9,886 bases of DNA from Verrucomicrobiales bacterium (GTDB taxonomy: Bacteria; Verrucomicrobiota; Verrucomicrobiae; Limisphaerales; UBA9464): the NCBI GenBank assembly GCA_005789375.1, contig SXXZ01000011.1, positions 1-9,886 on the forward strand, read 5' to 3'. The position numbers and the translations under genes were made by a program. The notes beneath the pieces were generated by a model. The model worked only from the letters and a program-made list of their open reading frames with translations, was not told the origin of the DNA and searched no databases. This document shows, piece after piece, positions 1 to 6,417 of the stretch. The stretch's first letter is position 1; the number at the start of each line of letters is the position of its first letter.

Positions 1-662
1 TAGGCCAGCGGAGCAATCTCGATGACTCCCCGCTCCATATTCTTCTGAATTTCGTCCGCCGGCATCATGTCCTGAAGCGCGTCGTGGAGTGGGCGCAGAT
101 ACGGATCAAGCTTCTGATAAAGATCCCCCGGCAGGAATCCTAGGGCCTCGCCTGCTTCGACGGCGGGGCGGGTCAGAATGATGCGCCCAACTCGAGATTC
201 TTTGAGGGCATTCACGGCCATGGCCATGGCCAAGTAGGTCTTTCCGGTGCCTGCCGGGCCGATACCAAAGGTAATGTCATGCTCCCGGATTGCCGTAACA
301 TAGCGCTGCTGGCCGACGGTCTTGGGCGTGATGGCTGGCTTCTTGAGCGAGGTACTGATCTTGTGATGGAAGAGCGCCTGAAGGGCGGCAGGCCCATCGT
401 TCTTCACCACGTGCAGGGCGTGGGCGAAATCTCGAGCCTTCACAGGAGATCCGTCCTTTTGGGCCGCCTCGAGCAGTTGGAATAATTTTACTCCGCGCGC
501 CACCTCCTCCGCCTCGCCCTCCAACCGAATCCACCCATCGCGAGCCGTCGCCTTGAGGCTCAACTCCTCTTCGAGAGCGTGCAGGTTGCGTTCGTCGCCC
601 CCGAGCAATTGGAGGGCAGCCCGGGCGTTCTCGAAGTGGAGGGTCTCAGTGGTGGTGGCCAT
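1..662 (-). CDS. phoH: PhoH-like (YbeZ-type) ATPase, 3' part cut by window edge
   Basis: PhoH-family P-loop ATPase of the YbeZ/PhoL type, cytoplasmic and linked in other bacteria to RNA and ribosome metabolism, usually beside the rRNA endonuclease ybeY. The visible 220 codons open with a poorly conserved N-terminal domain (residues 1-100). The ATPase core follows: HDITFGIGPAGTGKTYLA with the Walker A motif GPAGTGKT at about 135-142, then LTRPAVEAGEALGFLPGDL (about 163-181) and DPYLRPLHDAL (186-195). The last residues, IEIAPLA, lead straight into the family motif APLAYMRGRTL; the two leftover bases TA are consistent with that Tyr. Walker B and the C-terminus lie left of base 1. I chose ATG at 662 because the protein then begins at the usual family position. 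The AAGGAG (691-696 region) sits about 24 nt upstream, too far for a normal ribosome binding site. Family assignment is certain; the precise role is not. Confidence 0.95.
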   Translation of the reverse strand, partial: MATTTETLHFENARAALQLLGGDERNLHALEEELSLKATARDGWIRLEGEAEEVARGVKLFQLLEAAQKDGSPVKARDFAHALHVVKNDGPAALQALFHHKISTSLKKPAITPKTVGQQRYVTAIREHDITFGIGPAGTGKTYLAMAMAVNALKESRVGRIILTRPAVEAGEALGFLPGDLYQKLDPYLRPLHDALQDMMPADEIQKNMERGVIEIAPLA

Positions 663-887
663 GTCTCGCGTCGACTGAATGATTGGCTCCTTGAGGAGTT
701 TGGTCACGGAAAAGGAAAACCTGTCAGTGCCATGACGACTCCGCCTCGCACAAGGACCGGAAGCCCCCACCGATCAATCCAGGGCTTAAGGACCCAGCAC
801 TCCAGCGGGGCACGAAAAATCCCAAACGACTGACCGATACCTGGAAGCGCAGGACACTCAACACCCATCGGAGGCGGGACCACGGTT
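663..887. other. 225-bp gap between DCC gene and phoH, no secure gene
   Basis: This stretch lies between two minus-strand genes and should carry the phoH promoter, but I see no convincing -35/-10 pair and no terminator with a T run. Two overlapping minus-strand small ORFs exist. One (724-891, 55 aa, begins MKPWSRLRWV) starts inside an ATGA overlap with the DCC stop codon and has GC-rich third positions. The other (704-868, 54 aa, begins MGVECPALPG) is in another frame with T-rich third positions. Neither resembles a family I know and they exclude each other over most of their length, so neither is called as a gene. Confidence 0.5.
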
Positions 888-1334
888 TCATGGAGTTTCC
901 AGGAACGTGGTCGCCGCGAGGTGGCGGCGACGAGTCAGTTCCAGCGGGGGCAATTCGCACACATCCCCCAGGCAATAGCGGTTTCGGGCCACCCACTGGT
1001 AGACCCATCGGGTCACAGCATGGAGACCCGGGGTCACCATGAGTACGCCCATCGGCCACAACCAAGCCACACGTCGGCACATCCAGGCGATGGCTATGGG
1101 ACCACCCAAGATTCGACCGTCGGGCGTCAGCAGTTTCATCTCCTCCGGAAGTTCACCAGCCGCCAATCCCAACTGTTCTCGAACCCAGGGAGACTGCAGC
1201 GCCGCGAACTCGATGTGGCGAGATTCAAACACCCGTCGCCATTGGCGGATCGTCGCCCGGCACACCGGACAATGCTGATCGTAAAAAGCCCATGCTCTGG
1301 ACGGCCGCGAGAATGAAGTGTTTTTTTCGGTCAT
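888..1334 (-). CDS. DCC-family (DUF393) thiol-disulfide oxidoreductase-like protein
   Basis: Small protein of the DCC family (DUF393), named for its conserved Asp and Cys-x-x-Cys near the N-terminus and assumed to have a thioredoxin-like redox role; no substrate is known. From the ATG at 1334 it is 148 aa. The signature is AFYDQHCPVCRA, with Asp19, Cys22 and Cys25. A second cysteine pair lies near the C-terminus (NRYCLGDVC, Cys121 and Cys126), and the middle holds a hydrophobic stretch with several Trp (about 81-101). An in-frame GTG at 1361 would add nine residues and begins only 4 nt after the regulator's stop codon, so it is a real alternative. Neither start has a Shine-Dalgarno motif. The gene is evidently co-transcribed with the upstream GbsR-type regulator. 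The family call is firm; the function is open. Confidence 0.85.
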   Translation of the reverse strand: MTEKNTSFSRPSRAWAFYDQHCPVCRATIRQWRRVFESRHIEFAALQSPWVREQLGLAAGELPEEMKLLTPDGRILGGPIAIAWMCRRVAWLWPMGVLMVTPGLHAVTRWVYQWVARNRYCLGDVCELPPLELTRRRHLAATTFLETP

Positions 1335-1365
1335 GGCAGAAATGGTTTGATTGGGATGCACCGGA

Positions 1366-1911
1366 TTATTCGGAGGTCAATCCGAGGAGTTTGCGCGCCT
1401 TGTCACCCATGCCAAAGAAGCGCTTCAGGACCGAGGTGGGCCAACCCCGGAAGGTGGCGTACCAACCGGCGGTGGTCGCCAGGAAATTGTGCATCTCGCG
1501 CAGGCGATCCTCGCTGTAGCCGCCCGTCGCCGCATCCTTTTCGGCCTCGGCGATGCATTCCCGCAGGACCGCCATCGTGGGGTCAAACTCCCGCCGTTTG
1601 CGCTCATCCAACACGATACGGAACATTTCCCAGACATCTTTGAGGCTCTCGAAATGATCGCGACGATCGCCGGGCAAATGAACCAGTCGGACAATTCCCC
1701 AGCCTAGGAGTTCTTTGAGGCTGGTGCTGACGTTGGAACGGGCCACTTCTAGGACTGCCTGAATTTGCTCGGCGTTGAGCGGCTCAGGTGACAAGTAGAG
1801 CAATGCATGAACTTGAGCCACCGTCCGGTTAATGCCCCACTTGGTCCCCATTTCTCCCCAATGGAGGATGAAGCGCCGCTCGGCATTGGAGAGTTGACTC
1901 AGCGACCTCAT
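1366..1911 (-). CDS. GbsR/MarR-type transcriptional regulator
   Basis: A 181-aa winged helix-turn-helix regulator. Residues 10-40 (ERRFILHWGEMGTKWGINRT) match the N-terminal helix typical of GbsR-type MarR relatives. Residues 43-87 form the DNA-binding unit: the helix LNAEQIQAVLEVARSNVSTS, then SLKELLGWGIVRLV and a basic wing PGDRRDHF. The rest is helical with a charged segment (102-145), probably for dimerisation. The reading frame stays open upstream to 2166, but that extension would run into argA and looks non-coding; ATG at 1911 starts the recognisable domain. A perfect inverted repeat touches this start codon, which suggests autoregulation. The DCC gene follows at once and is the likely co-regulated target. 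GbsR itself controls choline/glycine betaine genes in Bacillus, but nothing here points to that ligand. Confidence 0.87.
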   Translation of the reverse strand: MRSLSQLSNAERRFILHWGEMGTKWGINRTVAQVHALLYLSPEPLNAEQIQAVLEVARSNVSTSLKELLGWGIVRLVHLPGDRRDHFESLKDVWEMFRIVLDERKRREFDPTMAVLRECIAEAEKDAATGGYSEDRLREMHNFLATTAGWYATFRGWPTSVLKRFFGMGDKARKLLGLTSE

Positions 1912-1928
1912 TTCTGTCTCTACAGAAA
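1911..1928. promoter_or_regulatory. 18-bp inverted repeat, probable operator of the GbsR-type regulator
   Basis: The sequence TTTCTGT-CTCT-ACAGAAA is a perfect inverted repeat with 7-bp arms and a 4-bp centre. Its first base is the A of the regulator's ATG read on the minus strand. Length, symmetry and position suit a dimeric MarR-type repressor that blocks its own promoter or initiation. I found no second copy in the window. Its role is inferred from position. Confidence 0.55.
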
Positions 1929-1950
1929 CATCTGATTTTACAAAAGTCAA
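1922..1950 (-). promoter_or_regulatory. possible promoter of the regulator-DCC operon
   Basis: Read on the minus strand, TTGACT (1945-1950) is a good -35 match. A 17-nt spacer places the -10 at TTCTGT (1922-1927), a poor match that lies inside the inverted repeat. TAAAAT also occurs within the spacer but is too close to this -35. If the first pairing is used, transcription begins about 5-10 nt before the ATG and the mRNA is nearly leaderless. Confidence 0.3.
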
Positions 1951-2155
1951 CCTGCGCACCGCTCTGGCGGACCCAAGCTTGGACTGGGTCACACTGGGTG
2001 GGCGGTCTAAAAAGAATGCGCTCACCGAATGGGAGTGGAATGAAGACGGCGACAGAGCTACCGGAAAGCTGGGGTTCCTTGATTTCTTCATTGCAGCGGC
2101 GGCGCTCCTGATTGTTCTTTGGGTATCGGCCAACGGGCCGGTTCGACAATACGAC
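1929..2155. other. divergent intergenic region between regulator and argA
   Basis: About 230 bp separate the two divergent genes. Apart from the minus-strand promoter candidate, I see no convincing argA promoter, ARG-box-like palindrome or terminator. The argA frame is open back to a TTG at 1979, encoding a 59-residue extension with a hydrophobic run (FLDFFIAAAALLIVLW). I treat it as untranslated leader because NAGS homology starts only near 2156. Confidence 0.4.
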
Positions 2156-3445
2156 GTGAAACCCACCGACCTACGGGGAATCCTCCGCTACATTCCGCGC
2201 TTCCGGGAAAAGGTCTTCATCCTGGCCATCGATGGATCCATCGTCACCGATGACAACTTCCCGAACCTCCTGCTCGATATCGCGGTCCTGCGCTCGCTGA
2301 ACATTCGCATCCTGCTCGTGCACGGCGCTGCCAAGCAAATCGCAGCACTGGCCGAGGAGCGCGGGGTCAAGGCCTCCAACCTCGACGGCACCGGTATCAC
2401 TGATGCGGAAACCCTCCAACTCTCGCTCAATGCCGCCAACCGACTCACCCACGAGATCCTCGAAGGGTTGTCTGCCAACGATCTCCGCGCGGTGTCCACC
2501 AATGCCGTCATTGCCCACCCGCTAGGCATTGTCGGTGGCGTAGACCATCAGTTTACCGGAAAGGTCGAACGGATTGATGTCGAGATGCTCCAGAGCCTTC
2601 TGGCCCAAGGCATCGTGCCTGTGATTCCGCCTCTCGGCTTCGATGGCGACGGAAAGACCTACCGGGTCAATTCCGACACCATCGCTTTTGCTCTGGCCGA
2701 ACAACTCAAGGCTACCAAACTGATCTTCCTCACCACGGTCGACGGGCTAACCCGCGACGGACAGTTGATCCGGCAGATCATTGTCGGCGAACTCAAGCAG
2801 ATGCTCAGCCGGATCCCATCGGACTGGCCGATCAACCTGATTTCCAAGGCCCGCCAGGCGGTCGCTGCCTGTGAGGCGGGGGTTCCGCGAGTGCACATCA
2901 TCAATGGTGAGGTCGATGAAGGGCTCTTGGCCGAGGTCTTCAGCAACGAAGGCATCGGCACTTTGGTGTATGCCAACGAGTACACCCAGATACGGAGGGC
3001 CTTGAAGAAGGACATTCGCGCGCTCCTCAACCTGACAAAAAACTCAGTCGCCTCCGAGGAACTGGTCAAGCGCACCCGTGCTTCCATCGAGAAACAGGTC
3101 GGTGACTACTACTTGTACGAGATCGACCGAAACCCGGTGGCCTGCGTGGCGCTCCATCAATACCCAGAGCAGAACAAAGGGGAACTCGCCTTCCTGTACG
3201 TGGCTCCCAGCCACGAGAACATGGGGATCGGCTCAAAACTCATCCAATTTGTTGAGGCACGAGCCCGGGAGCAGGGGTTGGCTGAACTCGTCACCCTCAG
3301 CACTCAAGCCTTCACTTACTTCATCTCCAAGGGTGGGTTTATGGAAGGAAGTCCCAGCGATCTGCTACCCGCCCGACGGGAACGCTACGACGCCAGCGGC
3401 CGCAAATCCAAGGTTCTCATTAAGCGCCTCCGGCCTGCGGCATGA
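2156..3445 (+). CDS. argA: N-acetylglutamate synthase (amino-acid N-acetyltransferase) ArgA
   Basis: Catalyses acetyl-CoA + L-glutamate to N-acetylglutamate, the first step of arginine synthesis, in the cytoplasm. From the GTG at 2156 it has 429 aa, close to the 443 of E. coli ArgA. Residues 1-275 form the amino-acid-kinase fold that carries arginine feedback control in this family: KVFILAIDGSIV (19-30), LLVHGAAKQI (53-62), VNSDTIAFALAEQL (171-184), FLTTVDGL (191-198). Residues 295-429 are the GNAT domain: LAFLYVAPSHENMGIGSKLI, with the acetyl-CoA loop ENMGIGS at about 354-360, then LSTQAFTYFISKGGF (381-395), which corresponds to the family's conserved block before the C-terminus. No ATG occurs in frame before residue 144. 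A TTG at 1979 would add 59 non-homologous residues. The stop overlaps the next ATG as ATGA, so the two genes are translationally coupled. Confidence 0.93.
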   Translation: MKPTDLRGILRYIPRFREKVFILAIDGSIVTDDNFPNLLLDIAVLRSLNIRILLVHGAAKQIAALAEERGVKASNLDGTGITDAETLQLSLNAANRLTHEILEGLSANDLRAVSTNAVIAHPLGIVGGVDHQFTGKVERIDVEMLQSLLAQGIVPVIPPLGFDGDGKTYRVNSDTIAFALAEQLKATKLIFLTTVDGLTRDGQLIRQIIVGELKQMLSRIPSDWPINLISKARQAVAACEAGVPRVHIINGEVDEGLLAEVFSNEGIGTLVYANEYTQIRRALKKDIRALLNLTKNSVASEELVKRTRASIEKQVGDYYLYEIDRNPVACVALHQYPEQNKGELAFLYVAPSHENMGIGSKLIQFVEARAREQGLAELVTLSTQAFTYFISKGGFMEGSPSDLLPARRERYDASGRKSKVLIKRLRPAA

Positions 3446-4752
3446 GCCCCTCTCGCAGCCGGTGGAGCTCGGCATTAGGCTTCCTCGTCTTAGCGTGCGC
3501 TCTCTGTCTCCGGTTGGCCGGCGGCGCCAATCCAGAACCTTATCCCCAGCCCACTTCAAAAAAGGGGCTTCAAGTCCAGATGGTGGACGATGCGATCGCC
3601 TTGGGCATCCGCCATGCCGCGCTCAATTTCAACCTAGGTCAGCTCGTTGATCCACGGGGTGACACCAACAATCCGGCGATCACCCGCGAGGGGCGAACCC
3701 ACCACTTCCAGCGGGGGTACCTGGAGTCCATGGATCAACAAATCCGGACGCTTTCGGAGCGGGGCATCGTCGTCTCGTTGATCCTGCTCAACTACGAGAG
3801 CGCCGATCCGGATTTGCGCCGGATCCTGCTGCACCCGGCTTACAACACCCAGTGTCCGAATCACCTGTCCGCGTTCAACACCATCACCCCAGAAGGTCGG
3901 GCCTGGTATGAGGCCTCCATTCAGTTCCTGGCGGAACGGTGGAGCAGGCCCGACGGCCGTTATGGCCGGGTCTGGAATTGGATCGTCGGCAACGAGGTTA
4001 ATTCGCACTGGTTCTGGTCTAACCTGGGCCTCACTTCCTCTGAGGCATTTGCAACGGACTACGAGCGAACGGTCCGACTCACCCATCAGGCGGTCCGCCG
4101 GCACTCAGCCCATGGGCGAGTGTTCCTCTCCCTAGAACATCACTGGAATATTGCCTATCCCGGGGGTCGAGAGGGCCAAGTCTTCCCGGGGCGCCCCTTC
4201 CTCGAACACTTCGCCAAGGCGGCCCGGTCCGGCGGAGACTACGACTGGCATCTGGCGTTCCATCCCTACCCCGAAGACCTCTTCAACCCGCGCTCGTGGC
4301 GGGATGCCAGCGCCCAACCAGATTGGAAGACCACTCCGCGAATCACCTTTCGAAACATTGCGGCTCTCGGGAAGTTTCTGGGACAACCCGAACTCCAATT
4401 CCAGGGACGCACTCGACGGGTTATCCTGAGCGAGCAAGGCTTCCACACCCCGGAGGGCCCGGAGGGTGAGACCCTACAAGCGGCAGCCTATTGCTACGCG
4501 TGGCATCAGGTCGCTGGCGAACCAGGTATCGACGCTTTCATCCTCCACCGCCACGTGGATCACGCCCAAGAAGGCGGCTTGCGCCTGGGGCTTTGGACAC
4601 ACACTCCAGGTTCGGTGGCGACGCCTGAGCGCCGCAAGCCGATCTACGAAGTGTTCCGGAGGGCTGATACGCCCGAGCGAGACGCCGCCTTCGCCTTCGC
4701 CTTACCCCTCCTGGGAATTGAATCCTGGAACCAACGGGCCCGAGCCCGCTGA
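3442..4752 (+). CDS. secreted DUF5722 protein, putative glycoside hydrolase-like
   Basis: A 436-aa exported protein recognised as DUF5722 from its block SKKGLQVQMVDDAIALGIRH and the following ALNFNLGQLVD (59-70). The N-terminus is a signal peptide: basic MSPSRSR, then the hydrophobic stretch LGFLVLACALCLRLAGG, with cleavage near residue 28. The body looks like a TIM barrel. WNWIVGNEVNSHW puts Glu185 in an Asn-Glu motif like the acid/base of clan GH-A glycosidases. RVILSEQGFHT puts Glu331 about 146 residues later, where a GH-A nucleophile would be expected. H274 in FHPYPEDL and the Trp-rich surroundings fit a sugar-binding cleft. Activity and substrate are inferred; no glycosidase family is assigned. 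Its ATG overlaps the argA stop. Its last 51 bp overlap the convergent pseudouridine synthase gene. Confidence 0.85.
   Translation: MSPSRSRWSSALGFLVLACALCLRLAGGANPEPYPQPTSKKGLQVQMVDDAIALGIRHAALNFNLGQLVDPRGDTNNPAITREGRTHHFQRGYLESMDQQIRTLSERGIVVSLILLNYESADPDLRRILLHPAYNTQCPNHLSAFNTITPEGRAWYEASIQFLAERWSRPDGRYGRVWNWIVGNEVNSHWFWSNLGLTSSEAFATDYERTVRLTHQAVRRHSAHGRVFLSLEHHWNIAYPGGREGQVFPGRPFLEHFAKAARSGGDYDWHLAFHPYPEDLFNPRSWRDASAQPDWKTTPRITFRNIAALGKFLGQPELQFQGRTRRVILSEQGFHTPEGPEGETLQAAAYCYAWHQVAGEPGIDAFILHRHVDHAQEGGLRLGLWTHTPGSVATPERRKPIYEVFRRADTPERDAAFAFALPLLGIESWNQRARAR
4702..4752. other. 51-bp tail-to-tail overlap of two coding regions
   Basis: The DUF5722 gene on the plus strand stops at 4752 and the pseudouridine synthase gene on the minus strand stops at 4702, so both strands code here. 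Both overlapping tails lie outside the conserved domains. No intrinsic terminator with a T run is visible for either direction. The small GC stems nearby are CGGGC-CCGA-GCCCG at 4735-4748 and CTCCGCCGGCGGAG at 4792-4805. Confidence 0.8.
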
Positions 4753-5544
4753 GGGCCGCACGAACGGACCCGAGGGGCGGGACGTTCGCGACTCCGCCGG
4801 CGGAGCATAGGGATCGTCAAACCAGGGGACATCCTTGCCGGCGCCGGCGTCGGAAAGCCAAGGCTCCGGTGGGGCTACAAACCCCAATTCCGAGCCGTTC
4901 CAAGGAAACCAAAGCCGCTCCGCATGGAGGGCGTGAAACGGGACCTGAAGAAACTTCTGTTGAGCCTCCGAAAGATTTCCGACCACAAAATCGAGGTAGA
5001 TCCGCTCGTCTCCTCCGTAGATTTTGTCACCTAAGATCGGATAGCCAAGATGCGACAAGTGGATGCGTATTTGGTGTTTTCGCCCTGTGTCTAACCAGAC
5101 TCGGACCCACGAATAAACCTCCTTCTGGCGCTCGAAGTGCCTCTCACAGCGCCACCGAGTCCGAGCGGCTGCGCCATCCGGCCGAACACAGTCCTTGATA
5201 GCCACCGAACTGGACACCTCTCGCCCCAAAGGCGCATCAATAGCCCCCTCGCCCAGCGGCATCCGGCCACGAACCAAAGCAACATACTCCTTGGTCACCA
5301 AGCCGGCCGCCCACAACGCGCGCAACTCGGCCCCGGCCTCATCCGTCTTGGCGAAAACCATCACCCCACCCGTCTCCCGGTCGAGGCGGTGAATCATGTG
5401 AGGCTCAAAGCCCAAATGGATCCGCACCCGACTGACCAAGCTGGAAAATTCGTCACCCTTGGTCGGATGGCAGACCAAACCCGCCGGTTTGCGCAAGACC
5501 AGCAGGTCGGCGTCTTCGTATAAAATCTCAAACAAGGTCACCAT
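4702..5544 (-). CDS. RluA-family RNA pseudouridine synthase
   Basis: Converts specific uridines in rRNA or tRNA to pseudouridine. From the ATG at 5544 it has 280 aa and no S4 domain. Motifs in order: ILYEDADLLVLRKPAGL with VCHPT (7-28), the catalytic-loop motif HRLDRETGG (52-60, Asp55 as the nucleophile), KEYVALVRG (85-93), TGRKHQIRIHL (153-163), GYPILGDKIYG (167-177) and HALHAERL (204-211). The target site cannot be read from sequence. The frame is open upstream to 5607, but the family N-terminus and the 7-nt overlap ATGGTGA with the SDR stop support 5544. The last 45 or so residues, rich in Pro, Ser and Gly, extend past the domain. They include the 51 bp shared with the convergent DUF5722 gene. 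Confidence 0.93.
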   Translation of the reverse strand: MVTLFEILYEDADLLVLRKPAGLVCHPTKGDEFSSLVSRVRIHLGFEPHMIHRLDRETGGVMVFAKTDEAGAELRALWAAGLVTKEYVALVRGRMPLGEGAIDAPLGREVSSSVAIKDCVRPDGAAARTRWRCERHFERQKEVYSWVRVWLDTGRKHQIRIHLSHLGYPILGDKIYGGDERIYLDFVVGNLSEAQQKFLQVPFHALHAERLWFPWNGSELGFVAPPEPWLSDAGAGKDVPWFDDPYAPPAESRTSRPSGPFVRPSAGSGPLVPGFNSQEG

Positions 5545-6323
5545 CCCGGGTGGCCGCCGGTCATGGCCCGGTCCAGGTGGGTGTAACCGCCATCGACATG
5601 GATCCACTGCCCCGTGATATGCCCCGCTCGCGGTGAAGCCAAAAACACCAAGGTCGCAGCGATCTCGGCCGGAGAGGTCAAGCGACGCCCGAAAGGAACC
5701 ATCCGCTCAATGGTCTCGCGGGCCGCCTGCGGATCGGGCTGCGAGGCGAACCAGCGCTGGTATTGGTCGGTATCGCATTCGGCCGGAATGACGGCATTAA
5801 CCCGAACTCCATGCGGTGCCAGGGCCACGGCCCATTCGCGAGTGAGCGCATTCACCGCCCCCTTGGCGGCTGCATAACCGGAGGTGCCGCCCTGCCCTGT
5901 TTCCGCCACCTTGGAACTTAGATTCAAGATACACCCACGGGACTGGCACAAAGCCTCCTGCGCATGATGCGCCAAGGCGAACACGTGCAGCAGGTTACGC
6001 CGCAGCGAGGCCATAAAATCGGTCGGGGACCCACTCAAGGACACGCTGTCGTTGACACCCGCGTTGTTGACCAAGACATCCAGACGACCCGCTTCCCGCA
6101 GCACGGAGGAAATGAGTTCTGCGCAAAACATCGGATCAGCCAGATCTCCCTCAGCAAAGACCGACCGGGGCACCTCCGCCGCCAACGCCCGACCTCGATC
6201 CGCGTTGCGGTCAGCAAACCAAACAATTGCCCCCTCGGCCGCAAAGGCACGCACCGTGGCCTCACCAATGCCTGCTGCGCCACCAGTGATCAGCACCACC
6301 CGGTTCTGGAGTTCAAGATTCAT
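5538..6323 (-). CDS. SDR-family NAD-dependent dehydrogenase, resembles L-fucose dehydrogenase
   Basis: Classical short-chain dehydrogenase of 261 aa. The nucleotide-binding motif is TGGAAGIG (13-20). Asp38 ends the second strand (WFADR), which favours NAD over NADP. NNAG follows at 86-89. The catalytic set is Asn110, Ser137 (NLSSK), Tyr150 and Lys154 (YAAAK). The block ETGQGGTSGYAAAKGA, the segment RVNAVIPAE, the insert DQYQRWFASQPDP and the end VDGGYTHLDRAM closely recall, from memory, L-fucose dehydrogenases that oxidise L-fucose to its lactone. Substrate specificity is therefore a reasoned guess. FabG-like reductases share the fold but lack the HLDRA ending. The SDR stop overlaps the pseudouridine synthase start by 7 nt, and thyA lies 94 nt upstream on the same strand. 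Confidence 0.88.
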   Translation of the reverse strand: MNLELQNRVVLITGGAAGIGEATVRAFAAEGAIVWFADRNADRGRALAAEVPRSVFAEGDLADPMFCAELISSVLREAGRLDVLVNNAGVNDSVSLSGSPTDFMASLRRNLLHVFALAHHAQEALCQSRGCILNLSSKVAETGQGGTSGYAAAKGAVNALTREWAVALAPHGVRVNAVIPAECDTDQYQRWFASQPDPQAARETIERMVPFGRRLTSPAEIAATLVFLASPRAGHITGQWIHVDGGYTHLDRAMTGGHPGW

Positions 6324-6343
6324 GGGAAAGATTCAACAACGAT

Positions 6344-6374
6344 GAAACTAAACAAAAACGAGAAAACGATTCTC
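6344..6374 (-). terminator. weak intrinsic terminator candidate after thyA
   Basis: Read on the minus strand, GAGAA-TCGTT-TTCTC forms a 5-bp stem (6360-6374) and is followed by GTTTTTGTTTAGTTT. The stem is short and AT-rich, so termination would be partial. It sits 43 nt after the thyA stop and 36 nt before the SDR start. Confidence 0.35.
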
Positions 6375-6417
6375 CGCCCCCTGCACAGACAACGGGCCTT
6401 TTCAAAGAGAACACCCG

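Noticed and set aside
909..931. Hairpin GTCGCCGC-gaggtg-GCGGCGAC as terminator of the regulator-DCC operon
   Set aside because: It lies inside the DCC coding region, before its stop codon, and no T run follows on the minus strand.
1912..2166. N-terminal extension of the GbsR-type regulator to an upstream start at 2166
   Set aside because: The extra 85 residues have no domain character, would overlap argA, and would place the palindrome inside coding sequence. The domain begins at the ATG at 1911.
4735..4805. GC-rich palindromes as a bidirectional terminator between DUF5722 and the pseudouridine synthase
   Set aside because: The stems are only 5-7 bp, lie inside coding sequence and have no T run on either side.
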